This document shows positions 50,296 to 60,423 of a DNA stretch of 64,000 bases, in pieces. The stretch is from Candidatus Barnesiella excrementigallinarum (GTDB taxonomy: Bacteria; Bacteroidota; Bacteroidia; Bacteroidales; Barnesiellaceae). The stretch spans positions 1 to 64,000 of the forward strand of contig DXFL01000030.1 in assembly GCA_019114445.1 (NCBI GenBank), read 5' to 3'. How positions within the stretch are numbered: position 1 is the stretch's first letter; each line of letters opens with the position of its first letter. The position numbers and the translations under genes are program-made. The notes beneath the pieces were generated by a model that was given only the letters and a program-made list of their open reading frames with translations, made no database searches and was not told where the DNA came from.

Positions 50296-53100
50296 TTAAA
50301 GTTGAACACTAAGACCTAAACTCACCGTTCTCATTGCCGGATATCCGGTGAGAGTTTCCGGATCGGTAAAACCTTCCATGTGATCCAAAGAGAATAAATT
50401 GGTTCCGTTCATAAACACCCTCACGCCATTGATCTTTATCTTTTGGGTCAACTGGGCGGGTATAGTATATCCAATCTCCAAAGAACGGAGTTTCAAGAAA
50501 TTACCATTCTTTTGCCAGAAAGAGGAAGACTGATAGTTGTTCATGTTGTTCGAAGCCGAAAGGCGGGGATAAGTTGCCGTTTCTTTGGTGCTCTCGGTCC
50601 AGCGGCCGAGGGCGATAGACGAAATCTGTCCGTCGTTTTGGAAAGCCTCGAAATAAGAGCCACTCCAATATACCGACCGGTTCAAGGCTCCTTGGAACAG
50701 GACATCAAAGTCGAAGCCTTTATACGTCACTCCAGCGTGTAATCCCAATGTCCATTCGGGAACATCGGTATAACCTATTGCCTTAAAATCTTCCGAATCG
50801 ATTCTTTTATCGTCATTCAAATCGGCATATTTCAAATCGCCCGGCTGTACCGTTGCAAAGGTTTGTTTCGGCGATGAATCTATTTCGTTTTGGTCGTTGA
50901 AGAATCCGAGGGCTTCCAACAAGAAAGGTTGGTCTACCCGATGACCCGTGCGATATTGATAGTCGTAGTTCTGAGGTTCCTCGGCATTGTACAATATTTT
51001 ATTCCGGGCAAACCAAGCGCTACCCTCGACAAACCAATTCAAATCCTTCGTCTCTTTGCCGGTATAGCGAACCACAGCCTCGAATCCTTGATTGCTTACC
51101 CGACCGATATTCAGTTCGGGACGTTTGAAGCCAACAAAACTGGGCAACACATCGTAGGGCATCGTTAAAATATCGTAGCGTTTCTCCTTAAAATAATCGG
51201 CTGTAATACTGAGCCGGTCGAAAAGCACAGCGTCGATACCGATATTGAACTTCGTATCTTTCTCCCAAGTAGCATCGGGGTTGGCATAATAATTCTGTAC
51301 ATAATAGTATGTCGAAGAATTGGACTGCCCGAAGTAGTAGCTACCACCCGTATAATATTGGTTATAAGGGAATCGGGTAGCTCCGGTATCCTTGTTACCG
51401 GTAAGACCGTAAGAAGCCCGCAATTTCAGGTAATCAATCACTTTATTCCCTTTCAGGAACTCTTCGTTAGAGATGACATAGCCCAACGAACCGGCCGGGA
51501 AGAAACCAAACCGTTTACCGGGTGCGAAATTGTCGTTCCCCGAATAGGCGAAAGAAAATTCGGCCACATAGCGTTTGTCAAACGAATAGGTCAATCGTCC
51601 GCCCGATACAATATCCTTGTAGGGCAAGTCGGTCGAAGATTCGTTGTATTCCTCATATCCGCCCATCAACATGGCATCGACATGGTGTACGCCGAACGTT
51701 CTGTCATAATTCAAGAATCCATGCACCACGAAATTGCGCCACTGGTTGTATGCGCTCTCGCTAATCGACATGGACGAGGGTTCGCCAAACCTTTCGCCGG
51801 ACATATCGTACCGGGCATATTCACGCGAAGCAATGGTATACGATTTATAAATGGTATTAAAACCTACGGCTCCCGAAATACTTAACCCCTTCGTAATCAT
51901 GCCCAAGTCGCCTATCAACTTGGCCGACAACTGTGCCGAACGTCGGTTGGTCGAATAATATCCGGTTTCGGTGATCTCGGCCCACGGGTTGTAATACGCC
52001 GAATTACCTCCTATGGTTCCATTCTCGTGGTACACCGGGAACGCATTAGGCGGGAGTTTAGCCATTAAATTGAATACATTGGTGCTGTACTCTCCGCTTA
52101 CATCGTTTCTTACCCGACCCGGATTCACGCGATCCTCGACACTTCCTCCCAAAGTAAACTCCGAAGAGATACGTTTCGAGAGTTTTACATCGACATTCGT
52201 CCTAAAATTGTATCTCGTATAGGAGAAATCTTTCGTATAGTCCGATTCCTTTTCCGTACTCTTATAGATACCCTTATTCGTGGCAATATTCATCAATACG
52301 AAATATCGTACCACATCGGAACCTCCACGTGCCGACAAATTATAATCGGCAATGGGCGACAGTGTCCGCAGCAACTTGTTGTACCAATTTACATTGGGAT
52401 AATGATACGGATCGGAACCATTTTTATAAGCCTCCAAATCGGCCGGCGAATAAACTTCGGAACCGGGACCCAAATCGTTCACCATAGCCTCGTTATACAA
52501 TCGGGCATAATCATACGAGCCCAAGAAATCGGGCAATCGCATGGCCTGTTGCATACCGAAACGGATACCGAAATTCAACTTCAACGGTTCGTTCACACCG
52601 CGTTTGGTCTTTACCAACAAAACCCCATTGGCGGCTTTATTGCCATAGATTGCCGTTGCAGCGGCATCCTTCAACAAGTTGACCGATTCTATCTCTTGGG
52701 GCGTTAATTGCTGAAACAGATCCAACGTAGAAGGGAATCCGTCTATAATAATGGTCACATCGCGTCCCGATCCAAACGTGCTTATACCACGGGAATACAA
52801 CGAAGGGGTATCGTTACCGGGCTCTCCGCTTTTTTGTCCCACAGTGAGACCCGGTAGCCTCGCATACAGCGTGTTGGCCACACTTGTCGTAAACGACTTG
52901 GACATCTCGTCGCCTTTTACAGAAGAGATAGCACCCGTCATTTCCCAGCCGGCCCGTTCGCCATAGGCAATCGGGACCAAAGTCTCCGATAGGATTGAAT
53001 CGGTATGAGCTACCTGTGCCGACAAAAGTCCGGCGCAAAACAATCCCTGAACCAGTAAAAACATTCTATGTTTCATTGGGGAATTTTTCTTTATCTTCAT
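50296..53100 (-). CDS. SusC/RagA TonB-dependent outer-membrane transporter (second pair)
   Basis: This TonB-dependent transporter (934 residues from the ATG at 53100) has a signal region (FLLVQGLFCAGLLSA) and then proceeds directly to a plug. The plug contains ANTLYARLPGLTV and the SusC motif GFPSTLDLFQQLTPQEIESVNLLKDAAATAIYG. It then runs into the barrel, ending TVSLGLSVQL. It lacks the CarboxypepD_reg-like N-terminal domain that most SusC proteins carry, and also lacks STN. It pairs with the SusD at 48545-50278 and follows the first SusD by 21 bases. Confidence 0.92.
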   Translation of the reverse strand: MKIKKNSPMKHRMFLLVQGLFCAGLLSAQVAHTDSILSETLVPIAYGERAGWEMTGAISSVKGDEMSKSFTTSVANTLYARLPGLTVGQKSGEPGNDTPSLYSRGISTFGSGRDVTIIIDGFPSTLDLFQQLTPQEIESVNLLKDAAATAIYGNKAANGVLLVKTKRGVNEPLKLNFGIRFGMQQAMRLPDFLGSYDYARLYNEAMVNDLGPGSEVYSPADLEAYKNGSDPYHYPNVNWYNKLLRTLSPIADYNLSARGGSDVVRYFVLMNIATNKGIYKSTEKESDYTKDFSYTRYNFRTNVDVKLSKRISSEFTLGGSVEDRVNPGRVRNDVSGEYSTNVFNLMAKLPPNAFPVYHENGTIGGNSAYYNPWAEITETGYYSTNRRSAQLSAKLIGDLGMITKGLSISGAVGFNTIYKSYTIASREYARYDMSGERFGEPSSMSISESAYNQWRNFVVHGFLNYDRTFGVHHVDAMLMGGYEEYNESSTDLPYKDIVSGGRLTYSFDKRYVAEFSFAYSGNDNFAPGKRFGFFPAGSLGYVISNEEFLKGNKVIDYLKLRASYGLTGNKDTGATRFPYNQYYTGGSYYFGQSNSSTYYYVQNYYANPDATWEKDTKFNIGIDAVLFDRLSITADYFKEKRYDILTMPYDVLPSFVGFKRPELNIGRVSNQGFEAVVRYTGKETKDLNWFVEGSAWFARNKILYNAEEPQNYDYQYRTGHRVDQPFLLEALGFFNDQNEIDSSPKQTFATVQPGDLKYADLNDDKRIDSEDFKAIGYTDVPEWTLGLHAGVTYKGFDFDVLFQGALNRSVYWSGSYFEAFQNDGQISSIALGRWTESTKETATYPRLSASNNMNNYQSSSFWQKNGNFLKLRSLEIGYTIPAQLTQKIKINGVRVFMNGTNLFSLDHMEGFTDPETLTGYPAMRTVSLGLSVQL

Positions 53101-53121
53101 GTTGATCATAGTATGATTGTA

Positions 53122-54945
53122 TTAATAACCAGGGTTCTGTATCAAATATCCTTTATTAACCTCATTGGTAGAGAACGGGTGTAAATACATTTTCTTGGTA
53201 AATGTGCGGTTCTCATACAAATAAGGGGTATAGCGAAACTCCGTTGGACTTGTATTGATCCAATAGATTTTAATACCATACATGGCGCCATTCATTACAC
53301 CTTCTTCTTCGGCAATCATCCAACGACGTACGTCCCAGAAACGGTGATTGTCAAAGGCCAACTCGATGGCTCGCTCGTTACGAACCAGTTCTCTGAAATC
53401 GGCATAGATTCCGCTTCCCGACAAAATGGCGGGTTGTCCCGAACGCTGACGGATAATATTGATAGCTTCGCGTGCCGAATATTTATAGCCGTGTTTATCG
53501 TCTGGGCCATAGGCTTCATTCATGGCCTCGGCAAAATTCAAATAAATCTCGTTCAACTGGAAGAGCGTAGAGTTGGGCACAGGCTCTTGGTTATCGGGTC
53601 GCATGATCGAAGGCGAAACCAACTTGTGCAACCAAAAACCGCCATAACAGTCTTTAATGTGTTTACCTGCGGCTACACCTAACTCGTCGTTGGCTTCCCA
53701 CAACTGAACTTCGGGAGTTTGCGAATTCCACCACGACAGGTTGTAAGCAATGGTCTGCGAGAAACGTCGATCCAAATTAGCCATCTTGGCCTGTAAATCG
53801 TCGCCACCGTTCCACTCGACTTTGTTTCCATCGCGGTCTTCGTATTTGCGGACAAAGTTCAACAACGGAGTAGTACCATTCGTACCCGAACTACCGGCAA
53901 TGATAGAGCTCGGTATAATTCCCGACCACGGACGGTTCCAGCAACCCATACCCGATGCGGCTTTCTCGGCCAAAATAATTTCGGGGTTGTCATATACCTC
54001 CCAACTATATTGATAGTTGGCATCGACCCCTTGATCGGTAATCAAATAACAGCCATTTGTCTCGGCCCAACGCAAGCAAGAGTCGGCAACAGCAGCCGCA
54101 CGCTCCCACCATACCATATTTTTAGGTTCGTTCAGGCAGATAAGGTTGTTATTCCCGCCAAAGTCCATATAAGGCACATTGGTATTGAACAACGGACTGG
54201 CGGCATAAAGCAAGACTTTTGATTTCAAAGCCAGTGCCACACCTTTGTGAACACGCCCCCTCAGATTTTGCAAAGCATTATCGAGCAAATCGGGATAAGC
54301 CTCGTCGATGTCCTGTAAAATAAAGGAAAGCATCTCTTTCAACGGAGCACGAGGTATTTTCAAATTATCGTCCAACTGCAACCGTTCACGAATAATGGGC
54401 ATACCCCCATAACGTTTCATCATTTCGAAATAATTCAACGCCCTTATCAGTTTTGCCTCGGCAATAAGCTGATTCCTATATTCGGGAGTAATATCGGGGA
54501 CATCATATATCCGGTCCAAAAGAACCGTTATTTTCCGAATGGCAATAAAACGATAATCGAACCGCGAATCGTCTACCCGATTAGGCGAAATAGAGCCTTC
54601 GTTCCACCAATTCATGCGATACCAGTTTGCACAGGTTTCGGCTTCGTCGCAAGCTCCGGCGAAAATATTCTCGTCGCGATTGGAATAAATATTCGAATTT
54701 ATCGTAGCATATCCCAAATTGGAGTGGATTCCCATTTGATAAATACTGGTCAAAAATGTTTCTACCTGTGTTCTCGATGAGAATATGGTATCTTCTGTCA
54801 CGTCTCCTCCCGGCGGTTTTTCCAAATAGTTTCCCATCATATCTTCGCACGACACGACAGCGACCGGCAACACCAGTACTAATAAAATTAGCAGAGGTGA
54901 CATAAGTTGTTTAAACTTTCTCGATTTTATATTCTTCAAATACAT
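53122..54945 (-). CDS. SusD/RagB lipoprotein (first pair)
   Basis: The 607-residue protein has a lipoprotein signal whose lipobox ends at VAVVSC (Cys near residue 33). The SusD fold includes IAEAKLIRALNYFEMMKRYGGMPII (near 163-187) and the C-terminal RNERAIELAFDNHRFWDVRRWM segment near 534-555. It binds its glycan at the cell surface and pairs with the large SusC (54976-58401), which precedes it by 30 bases. Confidence 0.93.
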   Translation of the reverse strand: MYLKNIKSRKFKQLMSPLLILLVLVLPVAVVSCEDMMGNYLEKPPGGDVTEDTIFSSRTQVETFLTSIYQMGIHSNLGYATINSNIYSNRDENIFAGACDEAETCANWYRMNWWNEGSISPNRVDDSRFDYRFIAIRKITVLLDRIYDVPDITPEYRNQLIAEAKLIRALNYFEMMKRYGGMPIIRERLQLDDNLKIPRAPLKEMLSFILQDIDEAYPDLLDNALQNLRGRVHKGVALALKSKVLLYAASPLFNTNVPYMDFGGNNNLICLNEPKNMVWWERAAAVADSCLRWAETNGCYLITDQGVDANYQYSWEVYDNPEIILAEKAASGMGCWNRPWSGIIPSSIIAGSSGTNGTTPLLNFVRKYEDRDGNKVEWNGGDDLQAKMANLDRRFSQTIAYNLSWWNSQTPEVQLWEANDELGVAAGKHIKDCYGGFWLHKLVSPSIMRPDNQEPVPNSTLFQLNEIYLNFAEAMNEAYGPDDKHGYKYSAREAINIIRQRSGQPAILSGSGIYADFRELVRNERAIELAFDNHRFWDVRRWMIAEEEGVMNGAMYGIKIYWINTSPTEFRYTPYLYENRTFTKKMYLHPFSTNEVNKGYLIQNPGY

Positions 54946-54975
54946 GGTATAATATTTTAGGTCGTTACTATTCTG

Positions 54976-57900
54976 TTAAAAATTGATATTGAAACCAAAG
55001 TTGAAGACCCGTGTAACAGGGTAAGGCTCGCTATTGGTCACGCCGCCATTGGCAACCTCGGGATCTTGCCCCGGCAATATGCCGGTCCAAGTCAACAAGT
55101 TGCTACCGTTTAGATATACTCTTATCGAACCGATTCCCACTCTTTTGAGGGCATCTTCTCTAAATGTATAACCAACCTCGGCATTCTTCAAACGGAGGTA
55201 CGAGGCATCTTCCAGCCAATAGGTCGATGTCACATAATTATGACCCACGCCATTCACACCATAACGAGGATAAACAATCTCCTCTCCATTGACAAAGCGT
55301 TCGTAGCTCCAACTCTTCAACAAATCTTTATTGGCTCCCGTGTATTCGTAGAAACCGCGCATGATACGGCGCGAAGGCATATTCGATACATGGGTGGCTC
55401 CCTGGAACAGAAGCGAAATATCAAAATTCTTATACGAGCCGCCAAACGAGATACCGTACATGATTTCGGGGAAATTGGAGTAACCGATAGGCACTTGGTC
55501 GTCGTCGTTGATTTTGCCATCGCCATTGATGTCGACATAACGAATATCACCGGGCTGAATCTTGTTGTTGTTATTTGCCATCACATATTCGGGACGCCCT
55601 GCCGCATTCACCTCTTCCCACGAGTTGAATATTCCGTCGGCTACATAACCGAAGAACTGGCCATAGCGCAATCCGGTGCGATAGAGGTAATCTTCGTTAC
55701 GGATAACTTCGTCTTGTTCCAAAATCTTATTATGGGCATACGTAAAGTTGGCTTTCACAAAATAGCTCCAATCGCCAATGTTGTCGCCAATAGAGAGTTC
55801 ACCGTCCCAACCCGAGTTTTTCATACGCCCCATGTTGTAGGCCGGGAGGTTCGAGGCCGATATACCAATAATCGTAGGTACTGTATTGCGGTTACAGAGG
55901 ATATTATCACGATGCTCCATAAAATAGTCGAACGTAAGTCCTATACGGTCGCCCCAGAATTTAATGTCGGCACCCACATTCCACTTGATTGCCTTCTCCC
56001 AAGTAAGTTCCGGGTTACCGGCCTTACTTTCGTTGGAACCTTGATACCCTACATAGGTAGAACCAACCTCTCCAAAATAGTAGGCATTGTTGCCTGTATA
56101 AGTATATACCGAAGGCAGATAGAGGAAGCGGTCGCCACCAATCTTATCGTTACCTACCGTACCATACGAGCCCCTCACTTTCAAGAACGACAAAATATCG
56201 TTTTTGGGGAAATAGGGCTCTTCGGTCAAAACCCAACCCAACGAATAGGCGGGGAACCACCCGAACCGTTTGCCCGGCGCAAAGTTTTCGGTACCGTTAT
56301 ATCCCACATTCACTTCGGCCAAATAGCGGTTCCCGAAATTATAGGTAACACGGCCTACCAATCCTTGATAACCATTGGGAATGTTGTACTTCAAAGTAGG
56401 ATTATAATATTTCCCTTGATTGTACAAAATCAAACCCGTTACATTGTGCAAGCCGAATTTCCCGGTATACTCCGCACCGATTTCGGAATAAATCCTTATG
56501 TTCCGGCTATTCGTCCCTTGATAGGTCAACTGTCCCGGATCGGTAGAGGGCACAAACAACAGTTCATCGCCATTCTTACGGAGGTCATAGGTTATACCTC
56601 TATCGTTATAGGTCTTTGTCTCCATGCTATAACTCTTGTACGAAAGAGCACCGCGCAAAGAAAATCCCTTCAACAAATAATCCATCTTATAGGTAAAACG
56701 GCCCGATAGGTTCAAGTTGTTTTCGTATTTCGATTTCCAACCTCTTGTATAGGGGCTTGCCGGATTTCGACCGCTCCCGAATACCTCGGATATGGTAATT
56801 ACCTTGTTATCGATAACACCGGGAGCCGCATTGGAAGGCGTTGAATTCAACGACTCCATAATTTGACCCGTATCCCAGTTGGGATTCTGCAAATTTCCCA
56901 TTTGGTTAGAAACGTCGATACTCAACAACAGGTTTTTCGTTACATTGATATCGAAATTCGATCGCATATTGTAGCGCTTAAATGCGATTTGATAGCTGTA
57001 TCCCGGATCGTATATGCTGGTATCGAGCATACCGTCTTGGGTGAACATACCCAACGACACGAAATATTTTACCCGCTCGGTTCCGCCACTTACGTTAAAG
57101 TTGGTTTGCGTTTGAGTGGAAAAATCTTTCAACATATAATCATACCAGTTTATATCGGGATAGAACAGCGGATCGGACCCGGTACGGTAGGCTTCGATTG
57201 CCTCGTCGGAATAACGGGGTATGTATGACAACTGGGTATAGTAGTCATAAGCCTGCGCCGTATTATATGCTTTGGCATATTCATACGAGTTCATGGGTTC
57301 GTTGAGCATAGGGAAATCGGTTATGGCGATATTCGTCGAGAAACTGATTTTCGGTTTTCCCACTTCACCACGTTTGGTCGTAATCAGGATAACGCCGTTG
57401 GCACCTCTCACACCATAAACGGCCGTGGCCGAAGCATCTTTCAAAATAGAGAGCGATTCTACTTCGTTCGGGTCGATGTCGTTCAAGTTGTTTACCTCGA
57501 TACCATCGACCATGATCAACGGGTTTTGCGATCCTTCGTCACTGGCAAAAGTACCCACACCACGAATACGCAAAGTCGACATATCCTGCCCCGGCTCACC
57601 GCTTCGTTGAACGCTCAACAAACCGGGGATTCTACCTCCCAAAGCATTACTGATATTGGCTTGGGGCGACTGCAACAAATCTTTGGTCGTAACCATAGAG
57701 ATAGACCCGGTTACCGTCTCTTTCTTTTGCGAGCTATAACCTACAACCACAATGTCTTCCAACGTGCTCGCCTCCTCGTCTAACAGGAATTGGTAGGTAG
57801 TTTTATCGCTTACCCTTATCCGTCGAGGAGTATATCCTATATACGAGGCTTCCAATACATCGCCGGGGGAAACTTCCAACTTGAAAGCCCCGTTTATATC

Positions 57901-58401
57901 GGCCATCGAGCCTATCGTTGTCCCCAGCACCCTTACACTGGCACCTATCAAGGCTTCGCCTTTTGCATCGAAAACAGTTCCGGTAATCTGCATCTTATTC
58001 GATTTCTCGGCTTGCTTTCCGGGTTCTTTCGAGGTAGCTTTTTCTACCCAAAAGAGGCTCACCTGACGTTTGTTTTTTATTTCGTAAGAGATATTTGTCG
58101 AGCTGAAAATTTGGTTCAACACGGTAACGACCGGTGTATTGTTCACCGATACATTAACCCGTTTCGCCAACTCGGCATTCAGGTTATCTGTATAAAAAAA
58201 TACGTAATAGTTTGTCGCTTTCTCGATTTGCGACAATACACTTTTGATAGGGACATTCCTCATGTTTAATGTAACATTGGTCTGTTGGCCCCATACGTTT
58301 GGGAGGACACCCAGCAAGAAAAGCAATAATATTGAACGTCTCAATTTATTACAGAATTGCCCTATCCCGTACATTCCAAATAGATTTTTCCAAGATAACA
58401 T
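54976..58401 (-). CDS. SusC/RagA TonB-dependent transporter with STN signalling domain (first pair)
   Basis: The transporter (1141 residues from the ATG at 58401) has a signal peptide (LRRSILLLFLLGVLPNVWG) and an STN domain (about 38-115, TLNMRNVPIKSVLSQIEKATNYYVFF). A CarboxypepD_reg domain follows (about 135-200, TGTVFDAKGEALIGASVRVLG), then a TonB-dependent plug with VVVGYSSQKKETVTGSISMV near 220 and a barrel ending FNFGFNINF. STN-bearing SusC proteins relay ligand binding to a FecR anti-sigma. The FecR and ECF genes lie directly upstream, so signalling is expected. The longer frame starts at 58428. Confidence 0.93.
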   Translation of the reverse strand: MLSWKNLFGMYGIGQFCNKLRRSILLLFLLGVLPNVWGQQTNVTLNMRNVPIKSVLSQIEKATNYYVFFYTDNLNAELAKRVNVSVNNTPVVTVLNQIFSSTNISYEIKNKRQVSLFWVEKATSKEPGKQAEKSNKMQITGTVFDAKGEALIGASVRVLGTTIGSMADINGAFKLEVSPGDVLEASYIGYTPRRIRVSDKTTYQFLLDEEASTLEDIVVVGYSSQKKETVTGSISMVTTKDLLQSPQANISNALGGRIPGLLSVQRSGEPGQDMSTLRIRGVGTFASDEGSQNPLIMVDGIEVNNLNDIDPNEVESLSILKDASATAVYGVRGANGVILITTKRGEVGKPKISFSTNIAITDFPMLNEPMNSYEYAKAYNTAQAYDYYTQLSYIPRYSDEAIEAYRTGSDPLFYPDINWYDYMLKDFSTQTQTNFNVSGGTERVKYFVSLGMFTQDGMLDTSIYDPGYSYQIAFKRYNMRSNFDINVTKNLLLSIDVSNQMGNLQNPNWDTGQIMESLNSTPSNAAPGVIDNKVITISEVFGSGRNPASPYTRGWKSKYENNLNLSGRFTYKMDYLLKGFSLRGALSYKSYSMETKTYNDRGITYDLRKNGDELLFVPSTDPGQLTYQGTNSRNIRIYSEIGAEYTGKFGLHNVTGLILYNQGKYYNPTLKYNIPNGYQGLVGRVTYNFGNRYLAEVNVGYNGTENFAPGKRFGWFPAYSLGWVLTEEPYFPKNDILSFLKVRGSYGTVGNDKIGGDRFLYLPSVYTYTGNNAYYFGEVGSTYVGYQGSNESKAGNPELTWEKAIKWNVGADIKFWGDRIGLTFDYFMEHRDNILCNRNTVPTIIGISASNLPAYNMGRMKNSGWDGELSIGDNIGDWSYFVKANFTYAHNKILEQDEVIRNEDYLYRTGLRYGQFFGYVADGIFNSWEEVNAAGRPEYVMANNNNKIQPGDIRYVDINGDGKINDDDQVPIGYSNFPEIMYGISFGGSYKNFDISLLFQGATHVSNMPSRRIMRGFYEYTGANKDLLKSWSYERFVNGEEIVYPRYGVNGVGHNYVTSTYWLEDASYLRLKNAEVGYTFREDALKRVGIGSIRVYLNGSNLLTWTGILPGQDPEVANGGVTNSEPYPVTRVFNFGFNINF

Positions 58402-58437
58402 AAGTTTTTCTGTATTAGTAGTTAACAAGATTTATAA

Positions 58438-59667
58438 TCAACTTCGTTTTTTCAACAAAATGGTATTCCCGTTCATCTCATAAGCCATAGGCACTGTCTT
58501 GGAATCCGATTTCTCCAACGAGATGGTGCGCGAAATGGTCTCCAACACATCTTTCGGGTCGTCAAACAGAACCAACTTCCCACTGCATTTCAAATCTTTA
58601 ATGTCTTTTTCGCAATCGATATAGAGGTCGTAATGCCTCGAAAGTTTGGCCAATATCATGGATAACGGCTGGCTGCGGAATTGGAGCAACCCATCTTTCC
58701 AACTGATGTAATCGTACGTATTAGCCACGGTAATATCCATCGAGTTGCTTGCCAATGTCAACATATGGTCGGGTTGCAATATTTTCTTTTTCGAGTCGTC
58801 GTTCGATTGTACCTCGACCAAACCTTCCACCAAAACAACCGATTGGGCCAGTTCGTCGCGATAAGCCATTACATTGAACCGCGTTCCCAACGCTTTCACA
58901 CTCATCTCGGAAGTTTTTACATAAAATGGCCGTTTGGCATCTTTGGCAATTTCGATATAAATCTCACCATCGACATATACCTCTCGTTTATTGTCGGCAA
59001 AGACTGCGGGAAAACGGAATGTCGAACCCGAGTTGACCCAAACTTCCGAACCATCGGCCAAAACCAAATGGGAAGCCCTACGGCCTTTCGGGACAATCAA
59101 TTCGTTGAATTCGACCTTATTTGCCTCGGTATTCACGGCATAAAGCTCGTCTTTCCGGTCCATCGACGAAATAGTCATTCCGTCCTCTTCATAAAATATG
59201 TCGTCGCCCTCTTCAAGAGCGATTGTTTTCTCTCCGGCAAGAACAAGCCGAGTCTCTTTTTCCAAAGACAAAGTATCTTTTTCCACAACAGCCGTCAACG
59301 GCATTTGAGGAACCTCGGGTTGCAAGAATACATAGAGGCCCACCGCTATCAAAGCTGTTACACACGCCGCGGCTAAAACTTTATAAATTTTTATGTGCAA
59401 TCTATGCCGGCGTATCGATTTCACTTCGTCATTAATCCGTTCTAAAAGTTCCAGTTTCTCCTGTTCGGAATAAGCATCATCGTCGGACGTCACAGACGAA
59501 AGGAGCTGCTTTGCTGTTTCTATTTCCTGTTTTTTCTCTGGATTCTCCAATATATATTTTTCCCAAGAAGCAACATCTTCATCGCTCAAAAGCAAAACAC
59601 TCCTTAAAAACGAATCGTCTTTAAGAAAATCAAGAACTGTATATTCTTCTTTTGTTTTCATCTTCAT
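58438..59667 (-). CDS. FecR-like anti-sigma factor (DUF4974)
   Basis: This single-pass membrane protein (409 residues from the ATG at 59667; a further ATG at 59709 is possible) has a cytoplasmic N-terminal part and a membrane helix (near 93-111, VLAAACVTALIAVGLYVFL). A periplasmic FecR domain includes ELIVPKGRRASHLVLADGSEVWVNSGSTFRFPAVF near 200-233. The C-terminal DUF4974 domain is near 340-405 (SMILAKLSRHYDLYIDCEKD). FecR proteins bind the STN domain of their SusC and control the ECF sigma encoded just upstream. Confidence 0.92.
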   Translation of the reverse strand: MKMKTKEEYTVLDFLKDDSFLRSVLLLSDEDVASWEKYILENPEKKQEIETAKQLLSSVTSDDDAYSEQEKLELLERINDEVKSIRRHRLHIKIYKVLAAACVTALIAVGLYVFLQPEVPQMPLTAVVEKDTLSLEKETRLVLAGEKTIALEEGDDIFYEEDGMTISSMDRKDELYAVNTEANKVEFNELIVPKGRRASHLVLADGSEVWVNSGSTFRFPAVFADNKREVYVDGEIYIEIAKDAKRPFYVKTSEMSVKALGTRFNVMAYRDELAQSVVLVEGLVEVQSNDDSKKKILQPDHMLTLASNSMDITVANTYDYISWKDGLLQFRSQPLSMILAKLSRHYDLYIDCEKDIKDLKCSGKLVLFDDPKDVLETISRTISLEKSDSKTVPMAYEMNGNTILLKKRS

Positions 59668-59744
59668 CGCTGATTTTTCTATAAATGCCTTCATATATAC
59701 AGACGACAAAATCTGTTTTTTATCCCCTATTTTTCTTCACTATC

Positions 59745-60305
59745 TTACAAAAAACAAGCTATTGCAATAAAAAACGCCACTTTTACACTGCGCATTTTGC
59801 TAATGGCTCTCGAAACAGCTTTCCTCGAAGATTGTATGGTCATATTCATAAGAGACGATATCTCCTCATATTCCATTCCATGAATAAACCGCAGATAGAT
59901 AATCTCTTTTTGTCTCCCGGTAAGGGAGTCGAGCAATTTATTCAGTTTTTTCTCTATCTCTTTCTTGTCTTCCTCGGCAATCAAGTCGTTCAATACATTC
60001 CACTTTATAGTGAATTTATATTGATAGTCCTCTATGTTGCAAGTGTCTACCGACGACTTCAACAAATCCAACAAATTATTTTTCAAGGATCTGAACAAAT
60101 AGTATTTAAGATTTCGCACTTCACTCAAATTCTTTCTATTCAGATATAATTTTACAAATACATCTTGAATAGAATCTTTCAATACCTCTTTCTCAAATCC
60201 TAAACTTCTACCGTATTGGAGAAGGAGATCGACATACTTATTATATATAAAAGTAAATGCCGCATCATCTCCATTTACAAATCTTTGAAAAACGACCTCA
60301 TCCAT
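59745..60305 (-). CDS. ECF RNA polymerase sigma factor of the PUL
   Basis: The 186-residue protein has sigma-70 region 2 (about 10-75, FTFIYNKYVDLLLQYGRSLGF, DSIQDVFVKLYLN) and region 4 (about 120-175, LDSLTGRQKEIIYLRFIHGMEYEEI, QSSRKAVSRAISKM). It is the PUL's ECF sigma, expected to be held by the FecR protein and freed when the STN of the first SusC senses glycan. Its C-terminal FFIAIACFL tail is hydrophobic and somewhat unusual. It lies just after a terminator-like hairpin. Confidence 0.92.
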   Translation of the reverse strand: MDEVVFQRFVNGDDAAFTFIYNKYVDLLLQYGRSLGFEKEVLKDSIQDVFVKLYLNRKNLSEVRNLKYYLFRSLKNNLLDLLKSSVDTCNIEDYQYKFTIKWNVLNDLIAEEDKKEIEKKLNKLLDSLTGRQKEIIYLRFIHGMEYEEISSLMNMTIQSSRKAVSRAISKMRSVKVAFFIAIACFL

Positions 60306-60331
60306 TTCATTCTCTTTTTTTCGACGAACTT

Positions 60332-60360
60332 AAAAAAATCCGATGCTTCATAATCATCGG
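60332..60360 (-). terminator. Terminator-like hairpin in front of the PUL sigma gene
   Basis: On the minus strand CCGATG pairs with CATCGG (plus positions 60340-60345 and 60355-60360) and is followed by ATTTTTTT. It lies about 27 bases before the sigma gene start. It may end the upstream beta-helix transcript or act as a leader attenuator. Confidence 0.6.
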
Positions 60361-60373
60361 AGAAATTGGAGGG

Positions 60374-60412
60374 CAAAGTGAGGTGTGCACCAAACTCTGT
60401 GATGCACACCTC
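60374..60412 (-). promoter_or_regulatory. Palindromic hairpin with a near-consensus -7 box (TCACTTTG)
   Basis: GAGGTGTGCA (60380-60389) and TGCACACCTC (60403-60412) form a perfect 10-base stem. On the minus strand TCACTTTG follows (one mismatch to TAnnTTTG). This could be the sigma-gene promoter or an operator, or the 3' hairpin of the beta-helix gene. I cannot decide between them. Confidence 0.4.
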
Positions 60413-60423
60413 GCTCAAGAAAA

